Source: Fidelibacterota bacterium
GTDB taxonomy: Bacteria > Fidelibacterota > UBA8477
DNA: 28,539 nucleotides
Reading direction: 5' to 3'
Assembly: GCA_021734045.1 (NCBI GenBank)
Contig: JAIPJR010000037.1
Location: forward strand, 1 to 28,539
Shown in pieces: positions 1 through 8,329 of this stretch (its first letter is position 1; each line of letters starts with the position of its first letter). The position numbers and the translations under genes are program-made. A model generated the notes under the pieces. That model did not search any database, had not been told where the DNA came from, and saw nothing but the letters and a program-made list of their open reading frames with translations.

Positions 1-1982
1 GTGATGTCCAGCGCTAGCCCGGTGACGCCAATGATTGCTCCATCGGCAGTTTTCATCGGAGAAATAATGGTCGAGAATGTGGTGTCTCCGTGGGTGGATT
101 CCAGAGTTATTTCTTCCCCTTCCAGGGCGCGGAGATGATGTTTTATCATGGGATGATCCGGGTTATCCGTATCGTAAAATTCGTATATGGTTTTCCCAAC
201 TACATCATCTTCCTGCAACCCGAGGACATCCAACCGTTGCCCCTTGGACAGCGTGAATCGTAATTCAATATCAAGAATATAGATAATACCATTGAAATTT
301 CTGGCAGCAACCCGGAGACTCTCCTCGCTCTTCCATAACTCCTCTGTCCGCCTTGCCACCTGTTTTCGGAGGGACCAGACCCAGAGAAATGCCAATCCGG
401 CGATGAGGAGCAATGGAACGATGATAAACGCCATCGTGCGCAATATCTGTGTTATGGAACGATCCGGTGGTTCGTATATACCATACCATTTTTCGATCAG
501 GTCACGGAATTCCCCACTGTTTTTAAGCACATGCAAACCATCGCTGAAAATAGACAACAACGCCCGATTGTCATTATTAACGGCAAATGCGTATTCGCGA
601 GAGACAAATGATTCCCTACCAACGATGAGATTCTCCCAGCCCTTTTTGTCAATCCAATAGAGAGCAGTGAGTCGTGAGCCCAGGGCACAGTCAAATTCAC
701 CCTTCGCAAGCCGGGAAAGCGCCTCTTCCTGTGTCTCCACTGCTGTGACCTGATCACTCAGGTTATGCTCTAAAACGAAGTCGTGCATAATATCGCCTCG
801 CTGCACCACGATCTGTTTGTCAGCGAGGTCGTCAATCGTTCCCGGAGCTGGTGCGTCGCCTTCCCTTACCACGCTAACCTGGTGATTGACCGAGTGCGCC
901 GGGGTAAAATCAAACGTTTTATCGCGTGCTTCTGAATAAAACATGCCCTGGATGACGTCAATTTCACCATGTGCCAACGCCTGACGTATGTCCGCCCACG
1001 GTCCCAGGCGTATTTTGATATCCAGGTTCATTTCCCGGGCAATAACGCGGGTCAATTCCACATTAAATCCGGTGGGATGTCCCTGTTCGTCCAGAAATTC
1101 AAATGGAGGAAAATTGTGGTCACCACCAACAATAATGGGTCGGTTACCCGGCAGTTGCAGCGTCGCAAACCATTTGGCGTGAAGTTGACGGTATGTACCG
1201 TCCGCCATGACAAGAGACAGCCCTTCATTCAGCAGCGCCAGCGTCTCCCGGTCGCCCTCCTGAACGGCAAAACAGAAATCCTGCCGGAAGCCGGACACCG
1301 GCTTGTCGATTACCCGCAGATTTGACAATCCCATTTCTTGGATGAGCCTGATTGCCACCAATCGTTGGATGACGACCGCATCATACTGGCCGGAAGCGAG
1401 GTTGTGCAACGCAATTTCGAAGGTGGGAGTGGTTTGAATCGCAATGCCGCGATCCTCACGGCGGAGAAACTCCTCAGCATTGTCGCCCTGCATGACGCCG
1501 ACAATTTTCCCGTGCAAATCGCGAAGATCCGTAATGCCCATAGTAGTATCCCGGACGACAATCGCGCCGTGTAACGACATATAGGCAAAGGTGAAATCAA
1601 AAATATCCTCCCGTTCCGGTGTCCGACCGACCAGAGGCAGCGCTTGGACTTCGCCCCGGGCTAACCATGTACGGACTTCCGGCCAGGTGCCGGTGCGGAA
1701 GGTCACTTCCCGGTCCATTGCGGCGAGCGCTGCACGGAGTAGTTCATTTGAAAACCCGGTGACCCTCCCATCCGGTTCCACGATACAAAATGGCGGATAA
1801 TCAACTTCAGAAGCGCTATGGATTGGAGCGGACGCAGCAACTGCAGCTTGCTGTGACAGAAAGAGAAAAGCAACAGCAACCAGAAATGTGACGGTATGAG
1901 TAAGGAATCCTGCCCAGTGTCTGAGCACCCGGTAAATCCGAGATGGAAGGTGAACCGTTATTATCACTAAGACCCCCCGCAT
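1..1982 (-). CDS. Tandem periplasmic solute-binding-domain sensor with PAS domain (3' end outside window)
   Basis: The frame is open from an ATG at 1982 to the window edge, giving 660 residues with no stop. An N-terminal membrane or signal segment (about 27-52) is followed by two bacterial type-3 solute-binding (Venus-flytrap) domains, about 58-275 and 282-505. The second begins with the typical DHNFPPFEF strand and ends with FRDLIEKWYG. A transmembrane helix lies at about 514-537, then a short charged linker and a PAS fold from about 555 that continues to the edge. This order resembles BvgS-type unorthodox sensors, in which the flytrap domains sense small molecules in the periplasm. The output module (histidine kinase, GGDEF or other) lies outside the window and cannot be named. 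A GTG at 1967, preceded by a G-run, is an alternative start. Neither start has a strong ribosome-binding site. Confidence 0.85.
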   Translation of the reverse strand, partial: MRGVLVIITVHLPSRIYRVLRHWAGFLTHTVTFLVAVAFLFLSQQAAVAASAPIHSASEVDYPPFCIVEPDGRVTGFSNELLRAALAAMDREVTFRTGTWPEVRTWLARGEVQALPLVGRTPEREDIFDFTFAYMSLHGAIVVRDTTMGITDLRDLHGKIVGVMQGDNAEEFLRREDRGIAIQTTPTFEIALHNLASGQYDAVVIQRLVAIRLIQEMGLSNLRVIDKPVSGFRQDFCFAVQEGDRETLALLNEGLSLVMADGTYRQLHAKWFATLQLPGNRPIIVGGDHNFPPFEFLDEQGHPTGFNVELTRVIAREMNLDIKIRLGPWADIRQALAHGEIDVIQGMFYSEARDKTFDFTPAHSVNHQVSVVREGDAPAPGTIDDLADKQIVVQRGDIMHDFVLEHNLSDQVTAVETQEEALSRLAKGEFDCALGSRLTALYWIDKKGWENLIVGRESFVSREYAFAVNNDNRALLSIFSDGLHVLKNSGEFRDLIEKWYGIYEPPDRSITQILRTMAFIIVPLLLIAGLAFLWVWSLRKQVARRTEELWKSEESLRVAARNFNGIIYILDIELRFTLSKGQRLDVLGLQEDDVVGKTIYEFYDTDNPDHPMIKHHLRALEGEEITLESTHGDTTFSTIISPMKTADGAIIGVTGLALDI

Positions 1983-2472
1983 TAAAGAATTGTTGCGAGT
2001 GGTAAGTTAATTCAAACCAAGAAACTAAACCAAGCCAAAAGACACGAAACCTTGAATTATTCAACGCTTTTACAAAATATATGGATAACTAGCTGCCTCA
2101 TTGTTGGAAATCGTTTCTGAGACATGTTTTCATTGAGATAGGTTTGAATGGGCCGATTGTATAATAGAGAAGCTTTGCTATATCCGCCGAAACGCTTGTG
2201 AAACGGGGGTTCTATCGATTTTTATCACCAACTGCTGCTCAAACTGAATTTTGAGTCGCGTGACTTGAAAAACACCGGGTTTACGCCCTTGGGAGTGTCT
2301 CAGGTTTGTGTACTAATCATTAAGTTTAGGTTTCAATAAACCAGTATAAATACGCTCGGTTATAACCGCATATCCCGGTAGAATTTACCCGAATGACCCG
2401 CCCCTATTCCGGAGCGATAAGCCCTGACTGTTAGTGATTGATAAAATAGATTCAGCTGGCTATCAGCTGGTT
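1983..2472. other. 490-bp intergenic region, no gene recognised
   Basis: It separates the end of the rfbD-to-transporter operon from the sensor gene. It is AT-rich, with no convincing reading frame, tRNA or long repeat on either strand. The promoter of the sensor gene should lie in its left part (about 1985-2200), but no -35/-10 pair with good spacing could be chosen. A possible weak terminator for the upstream operon is listed separately at its right end. Confidence 0.6.
2441..2469 (-). terminator. Weak hairpin after the transporter gene
   Basis: Read on the minus strand, two CAGCTG hexamers (2464-2469 and 2453-2458) can pair across a five-base loop. They are followed by AATCTATTTTAT. The hairpin starts four bases after the TAA of the transporter gene, where a terminator would be expected. 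The stem is only six pairs and the T-run is interrupted, so it would be weak. A third CAGCTG lies just upstream, inside the coding region. Confidence 0.3.
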
Positions 2473-3201
2473 TTAAACTGAGAGCGTAGAATCTTTTACT
2501 AAATCAGCTGGGCTAAACCGCCGACTGAGGTAAATAAAAGGCGTGTCGATTACTGCCACGAATACTTTAAGAAGATAGGTAGTTATAATAATTTCAAATA
2601 TCACATCAATCGGCAGGATAAATTCAACTGTTTTAAACCAGGTGGGGAAAATCAGGAAGGCGAAGACCGAGAAAGTGACCGAGTCCAGTAACTGGCTTAC
2701 CAGGGTTGACAAATTATTTCTTAGCCACAGGTGCTTGCCTTTGAACAATGTCTTCCAATAATGAAAAGCCCAAACATCATGAAGCTGTGAAATGAAATAG
2801 GCAACCACGCTCCCCAATACAATCGATGGCGCGAATGAAAAGATGGTTTGTAAGGCCGGCGCGCCCACGTCACCTTCACTGGGTGTGTAGAGCAATATTA
2901 GCTGCGACATTATCAGATAAATCATCACCGCAGCAAAACCGATAAGGACACCTTTCCTTGCGGCCGGTTTTCCATAGTATTCCGATAGAAGGTCAGTAAT
3001 TAAAAAAATCGCACCGTAGACCACGTTCCCACCGGTTGCTTCCAGTCCGAAAAGCTCGAATCTTTTGGTAACAAAGATATTCGCGAGGATGATAAAAGCG
3101 GCTATTAAGCCATAGAGCCAATTGGGTCCCATTCGGAAGGCCACCAGTACCAGTATAAGCCCGACAATGGTCTGGAGTATGTAAAGAAGCTCATTATTCA
3201 A
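2473..3201 (-). CDS. yhhQ: Queuosine precursor transporter, YhhQ/VUT family
   Basis: This is an integral membrane protein of the VUT_1/YhhQ family, whose E. coli member imports the queuosine precursors preQ0/preQ1. Six hydrophobic segments are visible. Family-typical stretches include ANIFVTKRFELFG, TDLLSEYYGK, SQLHDVWAFHYWK and the C-terminal DTPFIYLSRRF. I take a TTG at 3201 as start (242 residues, near the usual 220-240). It follows a GGGGAA ribosome-binding site at about six bases and overlaps the end of the thioesterase gene by eight bases. The frame is open further upstream (GTG at 3222, longest form from 3303), but that part lies inside the thioesterase gene and reads as non-membrane sequence. 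It is the last gene of the operon. Import would feed tRNA queuosine modification; no other queuosine gene is in the window. Confidence 0.85.
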   Translation of the reverse strand: MNNELLYILQTIVGLILVLVAFRMGPNWLYGLIAAFIILANIFVTKRFELFGLEATGGNVVYGAIFLITDLLSEYYGKPAARKGVLIGFAAVMIYLIMSQLILLYTPSEGDVGAPALQTIFSFAPSIVLGSVVAYFISQLHDVWAFHYWKTLFKGKHLWLRNNLSTLVSQLLDSVTFSVFAFLIFPTWFKTVEFILPIDVIFEIIITTYLLKVFVAVIDTPFIYLSRRFSPADLVKDSTLSV

Positions 3202-3619
3202 ATGCGTTTCCCCAATGTTCACGGATGACAGTCTCCATATCCGGGGGTAACTTGGTGGTTTTTCCACCGGTACTGGCAAAAATATGGCGGGTCTTACCGG
3301 CAACGATTTCAGACTCTTTGTCCTCGTCTAACCGGATGGAATAAAAGAATTCGAAACGATTATGCAAGATGTCCCGTATTTCGGTGACACATTGCAACTC
3401 CTGTCCTGCTTTTGCCCCGGCTATATAGCTTACTGAAATCTTAATAATGGGCATTATCAGACCCTGTTCAGCCTCAAGTTGTTCAAAGGGCAATCCAATT
3501 TTCCGCATTAATTCATTTCTGGCTATTTCAAACCAATCCAGGTATTTGGCATAATGCATAATGTCATTGGCATCGGTATCAGCAGCATCGACCGTAAATT
3601 TTGTGCGATATTTAATCAT
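3194..3619 (-). CDS. Acyl-CoA thioesterase, hotdog fold (4HBT/YbgC-like)
   Basis: This 141-residue protein matches the size of single-domain 4-hydroxybenzoyl-CoA thioesterase/YbgC proteins. The N-terminal catalytic signature TDANDIMHYAKYLDWFEIAR includes the expected aspartate D16, followed by the long hotdog helix. The rest alternates strands as in the family. The reaction is hydrolysis of an acyl-CoA thioester; chain length and physiological substrate cannot be read from the sequence. ATG at 3619 is preceded by AGGA eight bases upstream. The gene starts 10 bases after accA and overlaps the transporter gene, so it is probably translated from the same message. Its place after accA suggests a role in fatty-acid or CoA-thioester turnover, which is inference only. 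Confidence 0.85.
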   Translation of the reverse strand: MIKYRTKFTVDAADTDANDIMHYAKYLDWFEIARNELMRKIGLPFEQLEAEQGLIMPIIKISVSYIAGAKAGQELQCVTEIRDILHNRFEFFYSIRLDEDKESEIVAGKTRHIFASTGGKTTKLPPDMETVIREHWGNAFE

Positions 3620-3629
3620 AAATCAGTTC

Positions 3630-4586
3630 CTATTCCTCCCAAACGCCGATCCGACTAAGCTTTTCGATGCGGGTGTTCACCAGTTCATCTTCATCCAGAA
3701 CAGCAAGTTTTTTAATTTCTTCCGTGAGTACTATTTCCAGGGATTTTGCAGCAGCATCATAATCCCGATGAGCCCCGCCTAATGGTTCATGGATAATTTT
3801 ATCTGCGATTTTCATGTCCAATAAATCCTGTGCACTCAATTTCATGGCTTCAGCGGCTTTCTCCTTCTGATTGGCGTCACGGTACAAAATGGAGGCGCAG
3901 CCTTCTGGTGTAATCACCGAATACCAGGTATTTTCCATCATGAGCAGCCTATCCCCCACACCAATCCCCAGTGCGCCTCCTGATGCTCCTTCTCCAATGA
4001 CTACGCAGATAATGGGAACCCGTAATTTGCTCATTATCAGCAGGTTTCGGGCAATTGCCTCAGCCTGCCCCCGCTCTTCTGCTTCCAAGCCAGGATAGGC
4101 ACCTTGCGTGTCAATTAGTGAAATGACAGGCAGATGAAATTTCTCCGCCATTTGCATGGTACGCATGGCTTTACGGTAGCCTTCCGGATTGGGCATTCCA
4201 AAGTTATGGTACAATTTTTCCTTCGTTGAGCGCCCTTTCTCCTGGGCTACAATCACAACCCTTTGGTCACCGATCATGGCCAGACCGGTGAGAATCGCGT
4301 GATCATCACGAAAAAGGCGATCCCCGTGTAATTCGGTCCACCGGGTGGCAATACGATCGATATAGTCTTTTGAATGGGGGCGGTCCGGATGCCGGGCAAG
4401 CTCCACTCGCTGCCATCGTGTCAGGTTTTTATTGGTCTTATGCGCCAATTCCGTGAGTTTTTCCTTCAATTTTTCAATTTCCGGTGTCATATCCACCTCG
4501 GTCTGGGTGGACATGATTTCCATTTCACGGATTTTTTGTTCTAACGCAAAAATCGGTTTTTCAAAATCCAGAACGGCTTTAGCCAT
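3630..4586 (-). CDS. accA: Acetyl-CoA carboxylase carboxyltransferase subunit alpha
   Basis: AccA pairs with AccD to move the carboxyl group from carboxybiotin to acetyl-CoA, making malonyl-CoA for fatty-acid synthesis in the cytoplasm. The 318-residue length is the usual one. Clear family signatures are the N-terminal helical part with LDFEKPI, RHPDRPHSKDYI (about 66-77), GDRLFRDDHA (88-97), LIDTQGAYPGLEAEERGQ (157-174), and the glycine-rich IGEGASGGALGIGVGD (197-212) that forms the oxyanion and acetyl-CoA site. It starts two bases after the stop of the glycosyltransferase fusion gene, which indicates an operon. accD, accB and accC are not in the window. Confidence 0.98.
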   Translation of the reverse strand: MAKAVLDFEKPIFALEQKIREMEIMSTQTEVDMTPEIEKLKEKLTELAHKTNKNLTRWQRVELARHPDRPHSKDYIDRIATRWTELHGDRLFRDDHAILTGLAMIGDQRVVIVAQEKGRSTKEKLYHNFGMPNPEGYRKAMRTMQMAEKFHLPVISLIDTQGAYPGLEAEERGQAEAIARNLLIMSKLRVPIICVVIGEGASGGALGIGVGDRLLMMENTWYSVITPEGCASILYRDANQKEKAAEAMKLSAQDLLDMKIADKIIHEPLGGAHRDYDAAAKSLEIVLTEEIKKLAVLDEDELVNTRIEKLSRIGVWEE

Positions 4587-4587
4587 A

Positions 4588-6594
4588 TTATTGCCCTGAT
4601 ATTGCTTTCAGTAAAATTTCTAAATCAAAAAGAAACGATTGATTATGCAGATAATAGTTTAGCAGTTTTATCCTCTCATTTTCTTCTAATTGATTGGACT
4701 GGCGAATATCCTCCAGCGATACGATTCCGGGCTTCACCATATCGTTATCCAGTGTCAAATCAATTGGTGCCCCCACCAGACTCATTTTACCCTGCCAGAC
4801 CTCTCTGAGCATGGGCAGGCGCTCTTTTACGACCCCCCACTGCTTTCCTGAATCCCATAAAAAAGCGCTGGAGAGGGTTGAGTGCTTATCGAATTTTTTC
4901 AATCTCGCCTGAATCGCTGTAATCGGCCACCAACTAAGCGAAAGAAGCAGTGTGAGCGCTAAATCCCCAAGCCGTTTCATCACACGATTCCAGGGTCGAA
5001 AATAATCAAATCGCATGTCAACAAGCTGAATATCCCGGATATCTTCCACCGAGGATTTACCAATGATAAAGGTTAAATTGCCGGGCACAAGCCTAAAATT
5101 CACACCCATTTTGCCTAACTGGGGAATGTAGCGGAATAATTGCTTCAGATTAATCTGCTCAGAGGCAAAAATGACCTCCCGGATATTGTGAATTAAAATC
5201 AAATCCGGCAAATCACTTAAATCACCCAGTACCTTACTGTCTTCCTCACCAGTTCCCCGTTTCTCCATCACAATTCCCACCGGTTGGTAGCCGTACTCCA
5301 GATGGGTATTCAATCGGGAATAGATATGCCGTGCATTTTCCAGGTCACCCACGATAAGTGTCTTACGAAAATCCAGTGGCGACGACCCCCGTCTTCGGGT
5401 CCTCCGGCCAGCTAAAATTCGCCACCCGGGTACCCAGATCATAATACCCACAAATACCAGAATCAGAACCTGCCTTGAGAAGGCAAATTGTTTGAAAAAG
5501 AAAGTTAGTGTGACATTGAATAAAAAGCCCAGACCCACTGCCACAATCGCCCGACTAATGGAATACCGGTAACGATTATAAAGTCCCACCGACCGGAAAG
5601 AGAGCAGCCAGACAAGCAAATACACACTGGCAATGATGACATAGGCCGTGAACGCATCCTGCTTGTAAAACTTAACCAGAATACTCAATGCCATCATACC
5701 TAAGATACCTACTACATCTACCACAACCGGCCAGGCATCCTGACTAAAACGCCCAATCACAGACCCCATATATCGCACAAATATTCCCAGACGCAGCATC
5801 CAGTGAAGCGGCCGCCAAAACAGTCCCCTAAAATGCTTCCGTGCAAAAATATCCATGGCACGATAAAAATTCCCCAGTGCGTCCCATCCGGCGTATTTAC
5901 TGGATTCGCCCTTGTAATGCACGATGCTGGTAATGGGTGTGTAACGCACCTCCCAATCAGCCGCATGGAAACGGTAAGCCCAATCCAAATCCTCCCCGTA
6001 CATGAAAAAATCCTCGTCCAGGAATCCTACAGCATCCACTGCGTCCCGACGGGCGAACATGCAACTGCCACTCACCGCATCCACTACCGTTTCCTCATCC
6101 GGATCCAGATAGGTAAGGTTGTATTGACCGAAGAGTTTGGATTTGGGGAAGAGCTTCGCCAAATCGGAAAGCTTGGTAAATGAAACCCAGGGTGTGGGAA
6201 ATTTCCGCCTGCAGGCTAACTGCAAACTGCCGTCGGCATTGAGGATCTTACAGCCACACAAACCCACTTTGGGATGCGTCTCCATGTACGCAATCAATTT
6301 GGCCGGTGTATCTTCCTGTACCAGCGTATCCGGATTCAACAACCACACATACTGCCCACGGGAGATTTTCAACGCTTGGTTATTCGCTTTCGCGAACCCC
6401 AAATTTTTGTCATTGGAAATTACTTTCACATCCGGAAATGTACTGGCCAACATCTGCAGACTGCCATCCACAGAGTTATTATCCACCACAATAATTTCAG
6501 CCGATATTCCAGTAAGGCTGTTGTACAGACTGTGTAGCGCCTGCTGTAGGAAGGCTTTTACATTGTAATTAACAATGATGATGGTGAGTTGCAT
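4588..6594 (-). CDS. GT2 rhamnosyltransferase-like / degenerate WbaP-type phosphoglycosyltransferase fusion
   Basis: The 668 residues hold two enzyme architectures. Residues 1 to about 250 are a family-2 glycosyltransferase of WbbL/rhamnosyltransferase type: VVDNNSVDGS (36-45), the LNPDT nucleotide-sugar motif (86-90) and GEDLDWAYR (200-208). Residues about 289-395 form four membrane helices, about 405-530 a Rossmann-like CoA_binding_3 domain, and about 537-668 a domain matching the C-terminal core of polyisoprenyl-phosphate hexose-1-phosphate transferases (WGVVKERLPMLREVWQGKMSLVGAP read in pieces, then KPGI). The phosphoglycosyltransferase part looks inactive: the usual Asp-Glu dyad in the DELPQL-like motif reads ERLPML (591-596), and the preceding KFRSM-type region is missing. 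The neighbouring rfbD makes dTDP-L-rhamnose, a plausible donor for the GT2 half. The product probably belongs to a lipid-linked surface glycan. Activity is inferred, not shown. Confidence 0.8.
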   Translation of the reverse strand: MQLTIIIVNYNVKAFLQQALHSLYNSLTGISAEIIVVDNNSVDGSLQMLASTFPDVKVISNDKNLGFAKANNQALKISRGQYVWLLNPDTLVQEDTPAKLIAYMETHPKVGLCGCKILNADGSLQLACRRKFPTPWVSFTKLSDLAKLFPKSKLFGQYNLTYLDPDEETVVDAVSGSCMFARRDAVDAVGFLDEDFFMYGEDLDWAYRFHAADWEVRYTPITSIVHYKGESSKYAGWDALGNFYRAMDIFARKHFRGLFWRPLHWMLRLGIFVRYMGSVIGRFSQDAWPVVVDVVGILGMMALSILVKFYKQDAFTAYVIIASVYLLVWLLSFRSVGLYNRYRYSISRAIVAVGLGFLFNVTLTFFFKQFAFSRQVLILVFVGIMIWVPGWRILAGRRTRRRGSSPLDFRKTLIVGDLENARHIYSRLNTHLEYGYQPVGIVMEKRGTGEEDSKVLGDLSDLPDLILIHNIREVIFASEQINLKQLFRYIPQLGKMGVNFRLVPGNLTFIIGKSSVEDIRDIQLVDMRFDYFRPWNRVMKRLGDLALTLLLSLSWWPITAIQARLKKFDKHSTLSSAFLWDSGKQWGVVKERLPMLREVWQGKMSLVGAPIDLTLDNDMVKPGIVSLEDIRQSNQLEENERIKLLNYYLHNQSFLFDLEILLKAISGQ

Positions 6595-6620
6595 AGGTAG
6601 GTTGCCGGCTGGCTGTAGAA

Positions 6621-7340
6621 CTACAATTTCCCAAACAGAGCCTGGAGCCGTAGTTGCCAGACCCGGTAAATAGCCTCGTACACAATCGCCCGGGACATTT
6701 TGCTCTGCCCCACCGTCCGGTCCACAAAAATAATGGGGATTTCCTTTACCTTTTCCGGCCGTTTACGCCAGGCGCGGAAATTCATTTCCACCTGAAAGGA
6801 GTACCCGTTACTCCGCACCGTATCCAGATTAAGCTCTTTCAGAAAATCCACCCGCCAGCACTTAAAACCACCGGTGCCGTCGCGCACGGGCATTCCTGTA
6901 ATCACCCGGATATACACGCTGGCAAAATAGCTGAGCATCAACCGTGACAAGGGCCAGTTAATCACGCTAATCCCCTGGATATACCGTGACCCAATAACCA
7001 GATCATACGATTCAATCTCCCTGAGAAAATTGACCAGTTCAGTGGGGTCATGAGAAAAGTCCCCGTCCATCTGTACGACCGTATCATAGCTATGCGCAAT
7101 GGCATATTTGAATCCGGCAACATAAGCCGTACCCAGTCCCAGTTTTCCGGGGCGTTCCATTAACTTGATTTGGTGGTGGTCCCGTTGAGCTTCGCGCACC
7201 AAGTCAGCCGTTCCATCCGGAGAATTGTCATCTATGATGAGAATATCCGTTTCTACTGGCAACTGGAGAATGCGGTCAACAACCTTCAAGATGTTCTCTT
7301 TTTCGTTGTACGTGGGAATAATGGTGAGATTACCTGGCAT
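6621..7340 (-). CDS. Polyprenol monophosphomannose synthase-like GT2
   Basis: This 239-residue family-2 glycosyltransferase resembles dolichol/polyprenol-phosphate mannose synthase (DPM1). Visible motifs are IPTYNEKENI (8-17), IIDDNSPDGT (35-44), PGKLGLGTAYVAGF, and the metal-binding MDGDFSHDP (91-99). The C-terminal part has DGTGGFKCWR and SNGYSFQVEM, both typical of this family. It lacks the C-terminal membrane domain of the longer forms, and no membrane helix is evident. The expected reaction moves mannose (or glucose) from a nucleotide sugar to polyprenyl phosphate at the inner face of the cytoplasmic membrane, giving a donor for periplasmic glycosylation. ATG at 7340 overlaps the end of rfbD by 11 bases. 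The sugar used cannot be fixed from the sequence. Confidence 0.85.
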   Translation of the reverse strand: MPGNLTIIPTYNEKENILKVVDRILQLPVETDILIIDDNSPDGTADLVREAQRDHHQIKLMERPGKLGLGTAYVAGFKYAIAHSYDTVVQMDGDFSHDPTELVNFLREIESYDLVIGSRYIQGISVINWPLSRLMLSYFASVYIRVITGMPVRDGTGGFKCWRVDFLKELNLDTVRSNGYSFQVEMNFRAWRKRPEKVKEIPIIFVDRTVGQSKMSRAIVYEAIYRVWQLRLQALFGKL

Positions 7341-8226
7341 ACATTTCCTCTCTTAGCATTTCTAACTCTGCATGTATCGGTAAAATGCTGTAATTCAGTT
7401 CACCTGCCAACTTATCACAGACCAAGCCACTTTTCATGGGGCGAGGTGCCCGCTGCCCCAACTTTGTGGTGGAAATGGGCCGGATTAATGTCGCATCCAG
7501 CATAAACACATCGGCAATTTTTAACGCAAAAGTGTAGCGACTCACCACCTCACGGCTCCCGAAGTGCCACGTTCCCAAAGCGCGCTTCGAAATGAGCAGA
7601 TCGGTGACCTCCGCCAATCGCTTCGCATAGGTGGGATTGTTAAACTGGTCGTCAACGATATTCACCTGCCGTCCAGCGCTTAATTCACCAACCAGCCAGG
7701 CAACGAAACTGCTGGTCAGCCTCTCGCCATTCCCGTAAAGAACATTAGGGCGGATAACAATGGTTGGATGGCCTGAGTCCAGCAGCAGTTTTTCTCCAGC
7801 CCATTTTGATTGGGCGTAAACACCTTGCGGATCAATAGGATCGGCCTCCCGGTATGGCCCGGCGCTGCCATTGAAAATATAATCAGTAGAAACATGCACC
7901 AATGGAACATCATCCGGCATGACTTCAAGGAGATTCTGTATCGCGTCGCGATTGAGTTTATACGCCAATTCCGGGTTATCCTCGGCACCATCCACATTGG
8001 TGTAGGCAGCTGCATTAATCACCGCGGCACAGTCTGCGTTCATTTTAATCGATTTGAGTTGGTCAATATCTGTTATATCACACCTATCATATTCCATCAC
8101 CCTATCGATGGCGAATTGTCCGGCCGGCTCAATACCAAATCCATAAATGTTATAAGATTTGGACAGTTGTCTTACCAGGTTCTGCCCCAGCAGGCCGTGT
8201 GCTCCAAGTATGATTATTTTTGACAA
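7330..8226 (-). CDS. rfbD: dTDP-4-dehydrorhamnose reductase
   Basis: RfbD/RmlD reduces dTDP-4-dehydro-L-rhamnose to dTDP-L-rhamnose with NAD(P)H, the last step of donor synthesis. The 298 residues match the family length. The short-chain dehydrogenase features are present: GAHGLLG cofactor loop (8-14), NAAAYTNVD, STD (113-115), and Y137xxxK141. The start is TTG at 8226: the codon just before it in frame is TAA and the Rossmann strand begins at residue 3, so no other start fits. AGGAAAG lies upstream at rather long spacing. It is the first gene of the six-gene operon behind a good promoter. rfbA, rfbB and rfbC are not in this window and must be elsewhere. Confidence 0.93.
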   Translation of the reverse strand: MSKIIILGAHGLLGQNLVRQLSKSYNIYGFGIEPAGQFAIDRVMEYDRCDITDIDQLKSIKMNADCAAVINAAAYTNVDGAEDNPELAYKLNRDAIQNLLEVMPDDVPLVHVSTDYIFNGSAGPYREADPIDPQGVYAQSKWAGEKLLLDSGHPTIVIRPNVLYGNGERLTSSFVAWLVGELSAGRQVNIVDDQFNNPTYAKRLAEVTDLLISKRALGTWHFGSREVVSRYTFALKIADVFMLDATLIRPISTTKLGQRAPRPMKSGLVCDKLAGELNYSILPIHAELEMLREEMYAR

Positions 8227-8283
8227 TTATTTGAAATCTTTCCTGATGTTCTGATTTGGATTATCGCGTTGTCAGTCGCTTTT

Positions 8284-8313
8284 AGTATAGTTGCCTAAAG
8301 CAATAAATGCCAA
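8284..8313 (-). promoter_or_regulatory. Sigma-70-like promoter for the rfbD operon
   Basis: On the minus strand TTGGCA (8313-8308) and TATACT (8289-8284) are separated by 18 bases. Each differs from consensus at one position. The pair lies in the 103-bp gap between the DUF4837 gene and rfbD, about 60 bases before the rfbD start, and would drive rfbD and the five genes behind it. Confidence 0.6.
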
Positions 8314-8329
8314 CGGGAATACACCGCAA

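Noticed and set aside
1310-2064. Frameshifted or broken sensor gene, because short open frames lie on the minus strand here
   Set aside because: A single frame from 1982 to position 1 is open without interruption; the short frames are in other phases.
2160-2165. Perfect TATAAT on the plus strand
   Set aside because: No -35 element at suitable spacing (TTGAGA is 21 bases away) and no plus-strand gene follows.
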